Shown here piece by piece: positions 1 to 9,776 of a stretch of 20,522 nt of DNA (the stretch's first letter is position 1; each line of letters starts with the position of its first letter). The DNA is from Physocladia obscura. Lineage: Eukaryota > Chytridiomycota > Chytridiomycetes > Chytridiales > Chytriomycetaceae. A program made the translations under genes and the position numbers. The stretch lies in NCBI GenBank assembly GCA_027596945.1, contig JADGJH010000347.1:1-20522 (forward strand). The letters run 5' to 3'. A model generated the notes under the pieces. It had not been told where the DNA came from and did not search any database. It saw nothing but the letters and a program-made list of their open reading frames with translations.

Positions 1-181
1 GAATAAAATCATGCAAATAATGACTTTATAGCTTTGGTATTAGTTTGTGTTTATTTGTAAATAATAAACAAAACTGTAAAAGTTATATTACTATGTCTGG
101 AGAATAAACTTATCATTTCTTTATGTGTATTGGAATAAAATGATGTTAGGGTATATTTTTGGTTTTATCTCATGCACTCCA
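1..181. other. AT-rich left edge, no gene seen
   Basis: I see no coding signal here. The reverse transcriptase to the right loses its reading frame at about position 182, so this stretch either is flanking DNA beyond a 3' truncation of that element or is too decayed to read. Confidence 0.4.
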
Positions 182-1087
182 CTACAGAGTAATGCAGATT
201 TCAACATCCTGTTTCTTGTTGTTAGTGCAAAAACCCAGATCTGTGGCAAGCAATTCAAAAGTGGGAAGGGCCAAAGGGTGGGAATTGGCAGGTTCTACAA
301 ACAAGAAATCATCGAGGTAATGAAACATCACCTGGATGCCAGCTGATTTGCAGGCACAGTGTAGAAGCTTGGCAAAGATATTGTAGAGGAAGGGAGCACA
401 GTGGAGCCCAAAGGGGAGGAACACTTCATAAAAGTACTTGCCAATCCACTCAAATCCCAGTAACTCCCAGTCTTCCATGTGAACGAGGATATATCTGAAA
501 GCATCCGAAAGATTGGCTTTAGACAGTAGGCATCCAGGGCTGGCTTTTAGTATGGCCGTGACGGCATTGTCAAAGCATTTGTATTGTAGTTTGGCTCTTG
601 AGTCTGGGATCCTGTCATTTACTGAAGAGCCATTGGGGGACCAGGAAAGATTATGAGTTTAGCGGCGGGCACCAGAGGACTTGGGGGCTGAGCCTAAGGG
701 TGAGGATCGGAAGTGAGGGAAAAGAGGGGCCAGGAATGGACTGCAAGTGGGTATTTCCTTCTGGATGTTGGAGCTGATATTGCTGGAGAACTTGAAAGCA
801 GAAGGGGCATTGGTGCCAAGCAGGTGGGAGTGAGGGTGTTCAAAACCAATGTCAACGCCGTATTTTATAGCATTGAGGACATTGGTAATAAGTTGCTGGT
901 CAGGATAGTTCTTGAAGCAGTGGGACCAGGTGGAAAGATTCAGAGGTGAGCAGGCAGGTTGAAGGTTGGGGTGCGCCAAATGGAAGGCAGCTGATGGTGT
1001 ACCAGTTGAAATGGGTTTGTTAAGCAAAGTGTTGGGACGTGCAGGGAGGGTATTAAGGTTAACAGACTTTATTTTGTTAACTGACAC
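182..1087 (-). pseudogene. DIRS/Ngaro-like retrotransposon reverse transcriptase, truncated, one in-frame stop
   Basis: This is the pol region of a tyrosine-recombinase (YR) retrotransposon. Reading from 1087 downward, a linker precedes the SSPLGSAPKSSGA segment, then HNLSWSPNGSSVNDRI, DAFRYILVH, FLPFGLHCAPFLYNIF and the catalytic box HYLDDFLF. The SPLG..PK / HNLSWP..SVND / LPFGL..AP / YLDDFL order is the known DIRS/Ngaro/PAT pattern and differs from Ty1/copia or Ty3. A TAA at 659-661 interrupts one otherwise continuous frame exactly between the PK segment and HNLSW. The frame ends at 182 before any RNase H, methyltransferase or tyrosine recombinase, so the element is 3'-truncated and non-autonomous. 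Its gag-like partner lies immediately upstream (1088-2266). The superfamily call is firm; the exact clade (DIRS or Ngaro) cannot be decided without the missing 3' part. Confidence 0.88.
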
Positions 1088-2266
1088 AGCTGGGGCAGGA
1101 GCAGGGGGAAGTGTAGGTGGGCTCCAGCTGCATGCATTGGGGCTCAGTCACTTGCTGCTGCCTCTTGTGGGACAGCGAGATGGTGGTTCCATGACTTGTG
1201 GTCCTTGCCACAGACCTGACAGATGTGGGCAAACTTGCATGGATTGTTGCGGCATTGTTGGCCTGCATTCCAGTTGTAACAGGCAGTGGCGCAACTTCCT
1301 CTGTTTCCCGAGGTTGAAGGTCTCTTGGATGGGGCCAGCAAATTGATTCAGCCTTGAATTAGTGAAGACTGGAGTTGCGCTTGGGACTGCCAAAAATCAA
1401 AATTGAGGTTGTCAAGGGCAGGCTGGAGGACTGCGAAGGCATATTCTTTGATGGCCCTGAACTGGTAGTCTGACGGCGCTCCTGTCCCAATCCACTTGCA
1501 GATCTTGTCAAGGTAAGAGTCCCAACCTGCAATGAGAGCAAATGGCATTTGGATTCCGTATGTGAGCTTGTAACCTTCACAACGTATTGCCCACCACGTT
1601 GAAAGGGCGAGGAGCAGTCTCATTGGCAACCTGATTTTTGTGAGCACCGTATCCATTCTGTCTGTTTCGCAAAAGATTCCGTTGTTGCCCAGCATTAACC
1701 TGCCAGGCTGGCGCTCTTCTCCAACAACCGTGCACAAGTGATGCAAGAAAATGTAAGGAGGAGGATCTTGTGAACAATTTGGGCAGGGACAAGGGGGAAG
1801 ATGCAGGCAACACTTTTACATTGCGGGTGAGTTGGGAACCTTGGCGCTGTAGGAGCAGGAGTGGAGGTGGGGGTGGAGTAGGCGCAGCCTTGGGGGCTGT
1901 CCTGGATGCAAAGGCTGGCATGACTGCAGCAAGGGCAGCAGACACAATGGCTGACACATCTGGTTTGGCAGTTTGTGCCAGCTGTTGTAGCTGCTGTGGT
2001 TGAGTTTGTTGCTGCTGCTGTTGCTGCTGCTGGAGGACTTGCAGGTGCACATGGTCTTCCAGATAGGAAATGTGCTCACTGATTGCAGTGAGCACATATT
2101 CCCAGTTAATCCCTGAGATGTTGTTGAGGGCGTTGGTCCAAGCACTGAGGTTGTCAGCAAAGGGACAGCAACTGAGTGAGGCCAGCAAGTGGCTGGTTTT
2201 GACCGTGCTCCTATATGGCTTCATGTCCTTGCAGATTAGGCACAGGAGGTAAGTGGCAAGAACCAT
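1088..2266 (-). pseudogene. Gag-like ORF of the DIRS/Ngaro-type element, frameshifted
   Basis: This is the structural ORF of the same element, starting at ATG 2264-2266 just two bases inside the terminal repeat. The first frame (2266 to about 1600) carries a helical N-terminus, a run of nine Gln from a CAG-type repeat at about 2009-2032, and Pro/Ala-rich sequence. A second frame (about 1600-1348) continues with an Ile/Trp/Asp-rich helical segment (WDSYLDKICKWIG, then YQFRAIKEYAF), resembling the late gag of YR elements. A third frame (1341-1144) holds a zinc-binding module, CYNWNAGQQCRNNPCKFAH followed by ICQVCGKDHKSWNH, a CCCH-plus-CCHC arrangement typical of these elements. At least two frameshifts separate the parts. 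I infer RNA binding and particle assembly from family knowledge; the copy is not functional as it stands. Confidence 0.78.
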
Positions 2267-2267
2267 T

Positions 2268-2380
2268 GGGGGAACAACTGCACTAGACGTGGGTCGTTAA
2301 AGAGAAAAAGATAAAACAAATTTTATTCTTGACAAGTCTCCTTGCCTTGTTGAACTGGTTTTAATAAATCAAAACCTTGC
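2268..2380 (-). repeat. Terminal repeat of the DIRS-like element (arm 1 of an inverted pair)
   Basis: Read on the minus strand, this begins GCAAGGTTTTGATTTATTAA and ends with CCCCC directly before the gag ATG. Its first bases can fold on themselves (GGTTTT ... AAAACC). The same sequence, differing only at a few positions in a short A/T-rich patch, stands in the opposite orientation at 18390-18503. Sequence to the right of 2380 no longer matches, so 2380 is the element's outer boundary. Confidence 0.85.
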
Positions 2381-2640
2381 TATTTTGTCTATCCTGGATG
2401 ATGTAACCACATTTTGTCTACATTGTTTTTGCAAAGTATAACTTTGCACTGGAAAACTTCCAAAACTGGATTTGTTTTCATCTTTTTTCAGAAACATATT
2501 TTTCAAAACAGTTTTATGCAGTTATAGATTTTTATTTGATCTATATTTTAAACTCATTATTGATATTTCTTGTTATTCACATTATAATGAGTTAATCATG
2601 CGTAATGATAATGATAATATACTTTTTGTTTATCAGTCAG
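2381..2640. other. AT-rich spacer
   Basis: I see no supported gene. An acceptor-like pyrimidine stretch ending in CAG occurs at about 2622-2636 on the plus strand, at the left edge of the GC-richer island, but I found no matching upstream exon. Confidence 0.3.
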
Positions 2641-2656
2641 TTCGACCACGGTGAGG

Positions 2657-3238
2657 TTATCCGCCACTGAGATTGAAGCCGTGGTTGGGAAACACGAGCG
2701 GAAAGACATTCGATTCGTGGTGGACACTGCTAGTGCGGCGGTGTTTGGGACGAGCATCACGTGACGCGCGCGCGACACTTGCGGCGGATGCGAATGCACA
2801 GTTATTGCCCGGTGGCGGTGGCGGTGGCAAAGTTTGGGCGTCTTGGCTCCGCGAGATTCTGTTTGGTGACGAAATTGAAGGTGGATTTGCTGGCTGCTTT
2901 GCGCCTTGATTTTGATTGAGCCTAGCATTTTTTGGCACTGAATGCGAGTCTCCCGCAAGGCGAAACATTGCGTTTGAAGTTGGGCTTGGCCAATTCCATC
3001 GTGCGTCTTCCGCTTCTCGAAGCCAACGGAATCCGCTTTCGAAGTTTGGATGGCTATGGCTACGAGTTCTCGTTCGTGCCGATGTTGTCGTTGGTGGTGG
3101 TGTTGTTAATGCTGTTGAGACCGGCTGTGCTTCTGTTCTTCCGATTCCAAGACTTCCAACTGATAATTCCGAGTGTATCCGCCGCACTAACTTGATGGCG
3201 AATCCGTCTTTAGGCTTGTTTCTTGCATTGTTGGTCAT
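2657..3238 (-). CDS. Unrecognised 193-codon ORF in a GC-richer island; strand uncertain
   Basis: This is the longest open frame in a stretch clearly richer in G+C than its surroundings. The product would be low-complexity and basic: Thr/Pro-rich (TPPPTTTSARTRTRSHSHP), with a six-Pro run and many Ser/Arg/Asn, no membrane segment and no motif I know. The minus strand is A/C-rich, which mildly favours it as the sense strand. However, the plus strand also has long open frames here (2673-2909, 2916-3299, 2932-3195), some with protein-like composition, and GC-rich DNA has fewer chance stops. It lies 264 bases downstream of the ceramidase stop on the same strand. It could be a real N-terminal or disordered exon, or a chance frame. 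I assign no function. Confidence 0.25.
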   Translation of the reverse strand: MTNNARNKPKDGFAIKLVRRIHSELSVGSLGIGRTEAQPVSTALTTPPPTTTSARTRTRSHSHPNFESGFRWLREAEDARWNWPSPTSNAMFRLAGDSHSVPKNARLNQNQGAKQPANPPSISSPNRISRSQDAQTLPPPPPPGNNCAFASAASVARASRDARPKHRRTSSVHHESNVFPLVFPNHGFNLSGG

Positions 3239-3502
3239 GCCTGATGATTGGTATTCTTTTCTGACTTGTTTTTCCTGTCTTGTTTATCGTTTATTTTGAA
3301 GATCTTGGTTTGTTGGAGATGTGAAAATTTTCATTGGTTCCGCGAGATTTTTCCGACAAATTTGACGAACAAGCCTGAAACAACTGATTTCTTTAATACA
3401 GGCGCCGCTAATCATACTAACAAAAACTCAGAAAAAATTAAAATATCATATAGTAACTAAATTAAGTGAATGAAACGAAGAATAATAAGTGAATGCAAAA
3501 TT

Positions 3503-4545
3503 TCACTCCTCTTTCACTATCTCCAACTCATGACATGCGTTATCTTGATCACCCTTTTCAAGCCACGGATAAAGACCAGCAAACCACTTAAATTTCACAT
3601 CTTGTCTCCCCTGTGCTAACATTCTCATAAAGCACACACTGAGATGGGCACTGTATACGCTCATCGCAGTTGCAATATGCCACCACGAATGCAACTCCGT
3701 AAGAACCCGTATAGGATACCCCACAGCTTCTCTTGTATCGCGCAAAACTTCGCAAAAATTGTTGTCCACAAGCCAAATAGTGAATCCAGCAATAAAACTG
3801 GCAACACTGAATGTATTCAACACCCACAACGAGCGCAATGTTTCTGCAGGTAAGCTGAAGGACTTTGAAAGGCGTGTTATTTGAATGGGACTGAGAATCG
3901 TCATTATTGTTATCAACAGGCCGACGCAGAATTGGTGAAAAACAGGGTTGTTGATTGCAAGATACGAGATTGTCACGAGGGTAGCGTAAAGAGAAAAGAC
4001 AAGAACCAACACAATCGACTGGAACTGTGTCGTTGGAAATATTCGAAACATGCAATAGGTGATCGCAGATATTCCCTTTTTATTTCAAGGTTATTTTGGG
4101 TGAAGTTGAGCCACCCTGAAACACTAATGTTTTTAAACCTATACAAACATAATATACTCACATAAATCATTGGAAGTTCGTCCATCATTTGTGTGTGGAA
4201 CCTAATGGAAACAAAACGCGCACATGCTCAGTTTCTTCAAATGTTTGCTATCTAGTTGCTTTTTTTTCGCGCCACTCACCACAAAGTCGCATGAAACAAA
4301 AAACTGCCAACACCAATCACGCCAATACTTGCAAATGCGAAATATTCACGCGATTCCGTCACGCGCATTTCGTGTAGCATCCAGATCCCAGCAACCATCG
4401 CAATCCCAAAGATTGCGCACGATATTGCATTCCAAAACTCTGCTATGTATGTAGTCACGATATAGTTTTCTTCGCACCAGTCGAGTGTGCTTGTGACAGC
4501 ACCCCAGTGGCCGCTGTTTCCTGCTGGTGGAAGTCCGAATCCCAT
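3503..4545 (-). CDS. Alkaline ceramidase (ACER/YPC1 family), three exons
   Basis: This is an integral membrane amidase of the ER/Golgi that cleaves ceramide or phytoceramide to a sphingoid base and a fatty acid. Exons are 4545-4280, 4201-4162 and 4075-3503, with introns of 78 and 86 nt; phases agree and give 292 residues, the usual family length. N-terminal STLDWCEENY (D22, W23, E25, N27) and E36 are the calcium-site pattern. S81 in GSFLFHATL with H85, D96 in DELPMIY, and H231/H235 in HSWWH match the zinc/catalytic set known from human ACER3. Several hydrophobic segments fit the seven-helix fold. The start follows the conserved GHWG..TSTLDWCEENY spacing. The second acceptor is oddly purine-rich (AAATAAAAAG before GGA), but this join restores exactly the expected seven residues between PMIY and CMF. 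The closest resemblance is to fungal members; there is no damage to the frame. Confidence 0.95.
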
Positions 4546-5571
4546 TGTTTCCTGCTTAAAAAAAAACTTTATGAGGAGGAGAGTTTGTGAGTTTTTCTAG
4601 GAGGTTCTTTTTTTCCCAGAACAAGGTTCAAGATAAAATTTGAAGTGGAGCTTTTCTGTGTTCATAAAAATATTAATATAATGAAAGAGCTTTAACGGCT
4701 CACTTTTTGTAAGTTGTATATCAAGTAGAAATAATTTCGATTTCTAGTTGAAATTTGTTTTGAATTTATATGAACAGACCTAAAATTGTTAATTTCATAT
4801 CAAAATTTTGCAATAGCAGCAGCTTGAATTTGAGACTGTCGTTAGTGAAATTGAAACTAAAAAGCAATTATTGCCATTAATATAAAAACCTGCTGTTCTG
4901 GGAAAACATTTATCAACCAAAATGTAATTACGGGACAATTAACTCCTCAAAAACATCTTAACAGAACAATTTCATGGACTGCTGCATCTTGATTGAGAAA
5001 ATTTTTCATTCACCACTTCTTGTCCCAGTTTCAAATATCTTAAAAAAATTATCTGATCTTTCTCAAAAAACTGCAAACATTTATGGCAGATACGAAATTT
5101 ATTATCATTGAAAAATGAGAGTTTGGTTTTTTTTTTCCAGTTTAGTTTCATTAATTTATTTCCAGTTACGTCAATCAAAATTTTACATTTTGCGGAATTA
5201 ATCTCGCTAGCTGGGATACTGAATATAAGAAAATTAGACTTAATATACAAACGGAATACAAGAAATGAGATTTAAGAGCTTGAATATTTAAACTCATATC
5301 TGTTAAAAATTGGATTTGCTTATCAGGCAACAACGAGAATGGAGAAATTTAAATTCCGACTTTACCGCATAAATTTGAGCTAGAAAATTATGGCATTATT
5401 ATTGTGATCTAAACATTGATTTCAATCAGAGAAAGGTACACAATTTGAATGTTGCATAAAAGACTAACCCACGCCAGCAAGAGTCTGCTGTTTCGCCGTT
5501 AGCATTGTTATTGCGGAGCAAAATCAGCTTTTTATTTAATTTACTTTATATTCATTACGTTCAATGCCCAA
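4546..5571. other. AT-rich intergenic region upstream of the ceramidase gene
   Basis: This separates the minus-strand ceramidase from the gene tail at 5572 and the plus-strand phosphodiesterase. It presumably holds the ceramidase promoter, but I recognise no elements. One minus-strand frame of 92 codons (5250-4972) is open, Lys/Phe/Ile-rich with a CHKC pair. Its composition follows the local AT bias and I cannot support it as a gene. Confidence 0.35.
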
Positions 5572-5729
5572 TTAATTATGCAAGAATTCTTCCATATTGA
5601 ATTTCGCCAGTTTGATATCCAAGCCATACATTTCTCCCAATGAAATGGCCCAATTCAAAGGCAAAAAAACAGTCTTCTGATCACATAAGCTTTCAAGTTT
5701 GTTGTGGCCATTTCGTCAGGTGAAATGTC
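5572..5729 (-). pseudogene. Tail of an unrecognised minus-strand gene with an apparent frameshift
   Basis: Two overlapping protein-like frames meet here. From 5729, just after an acceptor-like TTTTGCTGCAG, one frame reads DISPDEMATTNLKAYVIRR. After a run of seven T on this strand (plus 5663-5669) the other frame gives LPLNWAISLGEMYGLDIKLA and ends ...KFNMEEFLHN at a TAA (5572-5574). The codon choice and amphipathic pattern look like real coding sequence, and an AATAAA-type signal follows within about 50 bases. No upstream exon is evident before the phosphodiesterase gene begins on the other strand, so I read this as the decayed or sheared end of a gene. Alternatively the homopolymer length is a sequencing error and this is a genuine last exon. 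Family not recognised. Confidence 0.4.
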
Positions 5730-5925
5730 CTGCAGCAAAATTTATTGATAACTGAATAAAAATTGTTTTTCAATTTTTTATATTTTTGATTTGAAAAAGG
5801 AAGCTTTTAGTCAATATTTTATTTTATTTTATTCTAGTTTTTGCAAAATAATTGAAAATGATTTCTGTTACGAAAAGTTGAAAGCAATTTTGTGCCAAAA
5901 AATTAATTTTCAGCACTTGTTGAAA

Positions 5926-7382
5926 ATGGGATATGGCGGTTATCTTGTATTGATGAACGGCTGTGGAGCTGACTTGGCTCTCACATATATCAACTCTTAT
6001 CAAATGAACAGCTGGAACAGCAACTTTCCCGCAAAAATTGACGCCTTCTCGTCAGCAACTGTCTATATCGAATACAAGGAAAAAATCTTTTCAACCTGGA
6101 CCGACGATGCTGGCGATGCAACGTACAGTTTCACAACAGGAAACCTCGGATTCAAGATTCACGCTTCGTTTTCCAGCAGCGACTCTGGTTACTTGACTAC
6201 CATAACAAGCTTGGGCACAAGTTCGTCATCTGTTTTTCATAACGGCTACACTCCAGTTGGAATTATTTGCAGCGCGTCTGCCCCCACAACTGTTGTAATG
6301 GATTCGGCAGCCAACGGTGCCGACCGATGGATGCAAAACAGCATGGATTTTATCGGCAGCAAGACTATTTCAGAGATTTCAATCTTGGGATCACATGGTA
6401 AAATAAAAATTTTCGGCCACGTGAAGATCTTTTATTTTTGAATTTTAATATGTTTTTTTTTTTTAAAGATTCTGGGATGTCTGTTTTGAATGAAAAAACA
6501 ATTCCAACAACTTCATGCAACGCTGTTACTCAATTTTTCAATGTTGCGCAGCAACTTTTGTTGGGTGTTCGCTTTTTTGACCTCAGACCTTTTATTCGCA
6601 ACGGTGTTGCATATACCGCTCATTTTTCTGATATTTCGACACTTGATCTTGGAATTCAGGGCGGCGAAGGCGAATCTCTGGCTGAAATCATATCGGCATT
6701 AAGCAGTTTTTTGTCTGAGAGAAACGAACTTATCATTTTAGACCTTTCAAACGCCAATAATGGTGGTTTTTACACAAATGATGGATCACTTTCAACGACT
6801 TCTGATGTAAGAATAAAATTAGGTCTTACGACCCCTAAAAATACACAGAGTTAACTGTTACGTACAAAAAAAAAGTACATCGGGTTTACAGAAAATAACT
6901 ACGACACAATCTGCCAATTACTTACTGACGCTGGATTACCGCTGATTAATTACAGTAATGTAGCTAATTTACAGCTTCAAGCCCTTCTTTCCCAAGGTTC
7001 GGCAGTGATTGCCATTTTACCTGACGGAAAATTCACAGACAGCTCTTGCTTGAGTTATTCTGCATTGAACATTTATAATGAGTACAGCGACGTCAACAAT
7101 TTTAAAACAATGTACAATGATCAACTTGCAAAAATGAAAGCAAATAACAACGATCGCGTCTTCCTTCTTTCAGATACGCTTACACAATCAGGTGCAGACG
7201 CTGTTGGGTGTGACGTGGACTCTAGTCTGTCAATTCTTAGTCTAGGTACTACGGCGACGGAAAGTTTATTTGAATTTGCATCAAGTTTTACACAGACTCT
7301 ATTCCCAAATATTGTTTTGATTGATGCTGTGGAATCAGCAAGCTCGCTTTTCTTGTCTCTTTATGCGAATGCCTTGAGCTGA
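5926..7382 (+). CDS. PLC-like phosphodiesterase (PI-PLC X-type fold) with N-terminal beta-rich domain
   Basis: This is a TIM-barrel phosphodiesterase of the bacterial/fungal PI-PLC-like group, expected to cleave a phosphodiester such as glycosyl-inositol phospholipid; the substrate is not known. Exons are 5926-6397, 6469-6806 and 6876-7382 (introns 71 and 69 nt), giving 438 residues in consistent phase. Residues 1 to about 140 form a beta-rich module (YQMNSW, VYIEY, DDAGDATYSF) that resembles the N-terminal part of fungal PLC-like phosphodiesterases. The catalytic half starts at LGSHDSGM, where H157 is the first general-base His and the exon 1/2 junction falls in the next codon. VRFFDLRP (R192, D195, R197) and H209 in YTAHFSD follow. 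The second intron uses GTAAGA and a purine-rich acceptor (a run of A then AG). I chose ATG 5926 because an upstream in-frame extension is AT-biased and preceded by an acceptor-like CAG, so a 5' exon is possible. No signal peptide is visible from this start. Confidence 0.85.
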
Positions 7383-7470
7383 AGCTTGCGTTAAATGAAT
7401 TATCAATTGATTATTCTTGTTTTTTTTTTTTTTGACCATCATTATACCGCATGGCTATTATCAGATACGC

Positions 7471-7476
7471 AATAAA
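7471..7476 (+). promoter_or_regulatory. Candidate polyadenylation signal AATAAA
   Basis: AATAAA stands 88 bases after the stop of the phosphodiesterase gene, followed at once by a second overlapping AATAAA-like motif. The position fits, but the motif is common by chance in AT-rich DNA. Confidence 0.4.
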
Positions 7477-9155
7477 TAAATTGTGAAGTCTTTTTTTTTC
7501 ACTATTCTTTTCTTTTAGTAGTAGTTTTTCTGCTTTTTTCAAATTTACTAGCGCGTGTTTTTCATTCAATTTCTGAAGTAAGAAAATAAAATAAATTCAA
7601 GTAGATCAAAATCAATCTGCTTGAGCATTGAAAAATTTTTATTCTCTCGAAACCATGCCCCGAATTTTTAATAAGTAAGTAAATAAAATAATTGTAATTT
7701 TCAAAATTTTCGCGACTTTTACTTGATATTTAGAAAATTATAATTCTAAAATACGTAATTTTTTGCAGTTGAAAAGTAATAGTAAAATGACTTTCATTGG
7801 TCAATTATTCCGAAAAAAACTAAATATTGGAGAAAAGAAATATGTAACGGAAATAATATTGTGAGAAAAAATTTTCGCGCACGAAAATTTGCAAAGTTGA
7901 AGTTTTTGAAAAGAGAGTTGAGGTGTCTGCTAATTCTGATGCTAAGACCGTATCTGATGAGAATTAAGAACGTCTGACGTGGGAATATGGTCAACATTAT
8001 GAATAATTACATTGCTGAATGCAATAAATTCGATTTCATTCGCTGCCGTCAATTTGATGTGAAACCTAAACTTCCGTTATAAATGTTTCAGTGAAAAAAC
8101 TGTTGTTTATTGAATAAAGACTATTGCTTTTATAAACTTTCCAATTATGAAACAAACTTGAAACCAAAACACTTCCGTTACAAATCCCATTAGCCACTTT
8201 GAACCTTCTGTTGTTTCATCCCTGCCTTCGGTTTCACAACACAATTTAACAGCTGTATTTAAGAATACTTCGTCACACAGATGCGAATTCATTTGTGAAT
8301 TTTAGTAGAAAAGAGACGGATATGTTTTGGTTTGGAGTGGGGTAGATAGTTCAGTTCTCCAATCTTTATTTGGGGTCGGTGTGTTGGAGAAAAGAAATTT
8401 TGGCCACAATCAATATCAAAAAAGACATAAAATACAATTGATACTGAAAGGTTTGCCGATTTTATTAGTTATTGGGGTGATTACATCAAGCGCAAATAGG
8501 TTTATATATTTAAACTATTTCTAAGTTTTTGTATGCTATTTGACCTTTTGGATATTCGACTTTAATCAGGAGGCCTCCTTTTGTAAGCTGCAGCTTTCAT
8601 AAATTTAAATAAACAAAACAACTTTTATTGACCTTCTTGCAGTTTACAAAGCACAGAAGTACATTACACACTTCAAATATAACTTTTGTATTAACGCCTT
8701 TGGTGAAGAGTAGTCGTTTTCTGTGACTAGGGTTTATTCTGAGTCACTCTGCCAGAAGCGAAGTGATTGAAACTTGACTAAATGGATAGTTCAAATAAGA
8801 TTCAAGTGCCACACTGCTGTGAAACATAAATGAAATGGCAACTGTCTTTATAAACTGTGCCGTATTCACTCTCCAAATACTATATTTGATTGTCGACAAG
8901 CCCAGAAGATTCCGCGCCACCGTCTGATTCACAGATTACACCAAAATGCGACAAGTAGAATTATCTCACAATATCAGATAATAATCTTTTTAAACTCTCT
9001 CTTATTTATTAACTTGAAAGATGTAAATCAAATGCCATTATTTTATATCAACATTATTTGTAATGGTATACTTTAAAATTTTCTCAAAATCAGCGAAAAG
9101 GAAGTAAATTCACGCTAATTGTTTCAACAATACGAATAACCACACCAATTATAGA
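7477..9155. other. Long AT-rich intergenic region with only weak ORFs
   Basis: I see no recognisable gene. Three weak candidates are worth recording. First, a possible two-exon plus-strand peptide (7787-7843 joined to 7897-7977, 45 residues, Leu/Lys/Arg-rich). Second, a 61-codon minus frame (8292-8107) whose stop lies inside an AATAAA. Third, a 62-codon minus frame (8932-8744) with more even codon use and an AATAAA downstream at about 8622. None shows a motif. The right part would also hold the promoter of the C2H2 gene at 9156. Confidence 0.3.
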
Positions 9156-9612
9156 ATGAGGCAGGAAATTGCGCATACATCTGTCAGCATACTTCAAACA
9201 CCGTTGAAGAATTGGAAAATGGCAGTGTCAAACTTGATCCTCCCTTACACCAAACGTCACGAGAGCCTTGAATTGCCTTCTTCTGTTACATCAGTGTCTT
9301 CGATAAATACGTTAATGGAAACCAATACGTTAGAGTTTCTTCTTACATTCTGTTGTTTCTCTTCGTTTTAATTAAAACTAAAGTAGTGAACTAGAAGAAA
9401 TAGCATTTCGCATATCATGTTTTCGTTGTGACGCAACTTTTGGTCGTTACGCAGATTTTAAACGGCACCGAAATACTGTTCACAAAGTTAGCCGGAAGAT
9501 GAAAAAATATTCAGCATTTTGTCACTGCTGTAACAAAGTTTTTTCGCGCCAAGATTCCTTGAAACGGCACGAAAGACGACGCAAGCGCTTGAGTGACAAG
9601 AATTCAAAATAA
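9156..9612 (+). CDS. Small two-finger C2H2 zinc-finger protein, two exons
   Basis: This is a probable DNA-binding protein. The second exon reads CFRCDATFGRYADFKRHRNTVH, then, after a basic linker, CHCCNKVFSRQDSLKRHERRR, ending KRLSDKNSK at TAA 9610-9612. Both fingers have C-x2-C and the aromatic and Leu/Phe core positions. Finger 1 ends in H-x4-H; finger 2 shows only one clear terminal His (KRHERRR), so its second His is missing or replaced. This exon is certain. I join it to exon 9156-9328 by a 55-nt intron (GTTAGA ... CTAAAG), giving 133 residues in phase. An alternative donor lies at about 9311, and an acceptor-like ATTATAG directly before the ATG means further 5' exons are possible. An AATAAA follows at 9633. 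FGR..DFKRH and FSR.DSLKRH are typical of fungal C2H2 regulators. Confidence 0.72.
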
Positions 9613-9632
9613 GCTTCGTTGATAAACAATGA

Positions 9633-9638
9633 AATAAA
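9633..9638 (+). promoter_or_regulatory. Candidate polyadenylation signal AATAAA
   Basis: This AATAAA lies 21 bases past the zinc-finger stop codon, well placed for 3' processing of that transcript. Confidence 0.45.
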
Positions 9639-9776
9639 TAGCTTGAATGGGCTGCGCTGTCTTTGATCTTTCGCTTTCCACATTTTTTTTTTAGTTCGTG
9701 GATTTTAATTTTAATTTTTTCTTTTTGCGATGATCATTTCCAGAACCTGTAAAACCAAGCACTGAGGGCAAACCAT

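Noticed and set aside
1770..2003. Plus-strand Gly-rich frame with a GGGGGVG run and CCSCCG end
   Set aside because: It is the antisense of the Pro/Gln-rich gag region of the retroelement.
2009..2032. CAG/CTG trinucleotide run as a stand-alone microsatellite
   Set aside because: It is the poly-Gln coding part of the retroelement gag, so I describe it there.
4972..5250. 92-codon minus frame with a CHKC pair
   Set aside because: Composition matches AT-rich background and there is no motif, splice partner or neighbour evidence.
7787..7977. Two-exon 45-residue Leu/Lys-rich peptide on the plus strand
   Set aside because: The join is in phase but the exons are tiny and overlapping frames look equally plausible; mentioned only within the intergenic entry.
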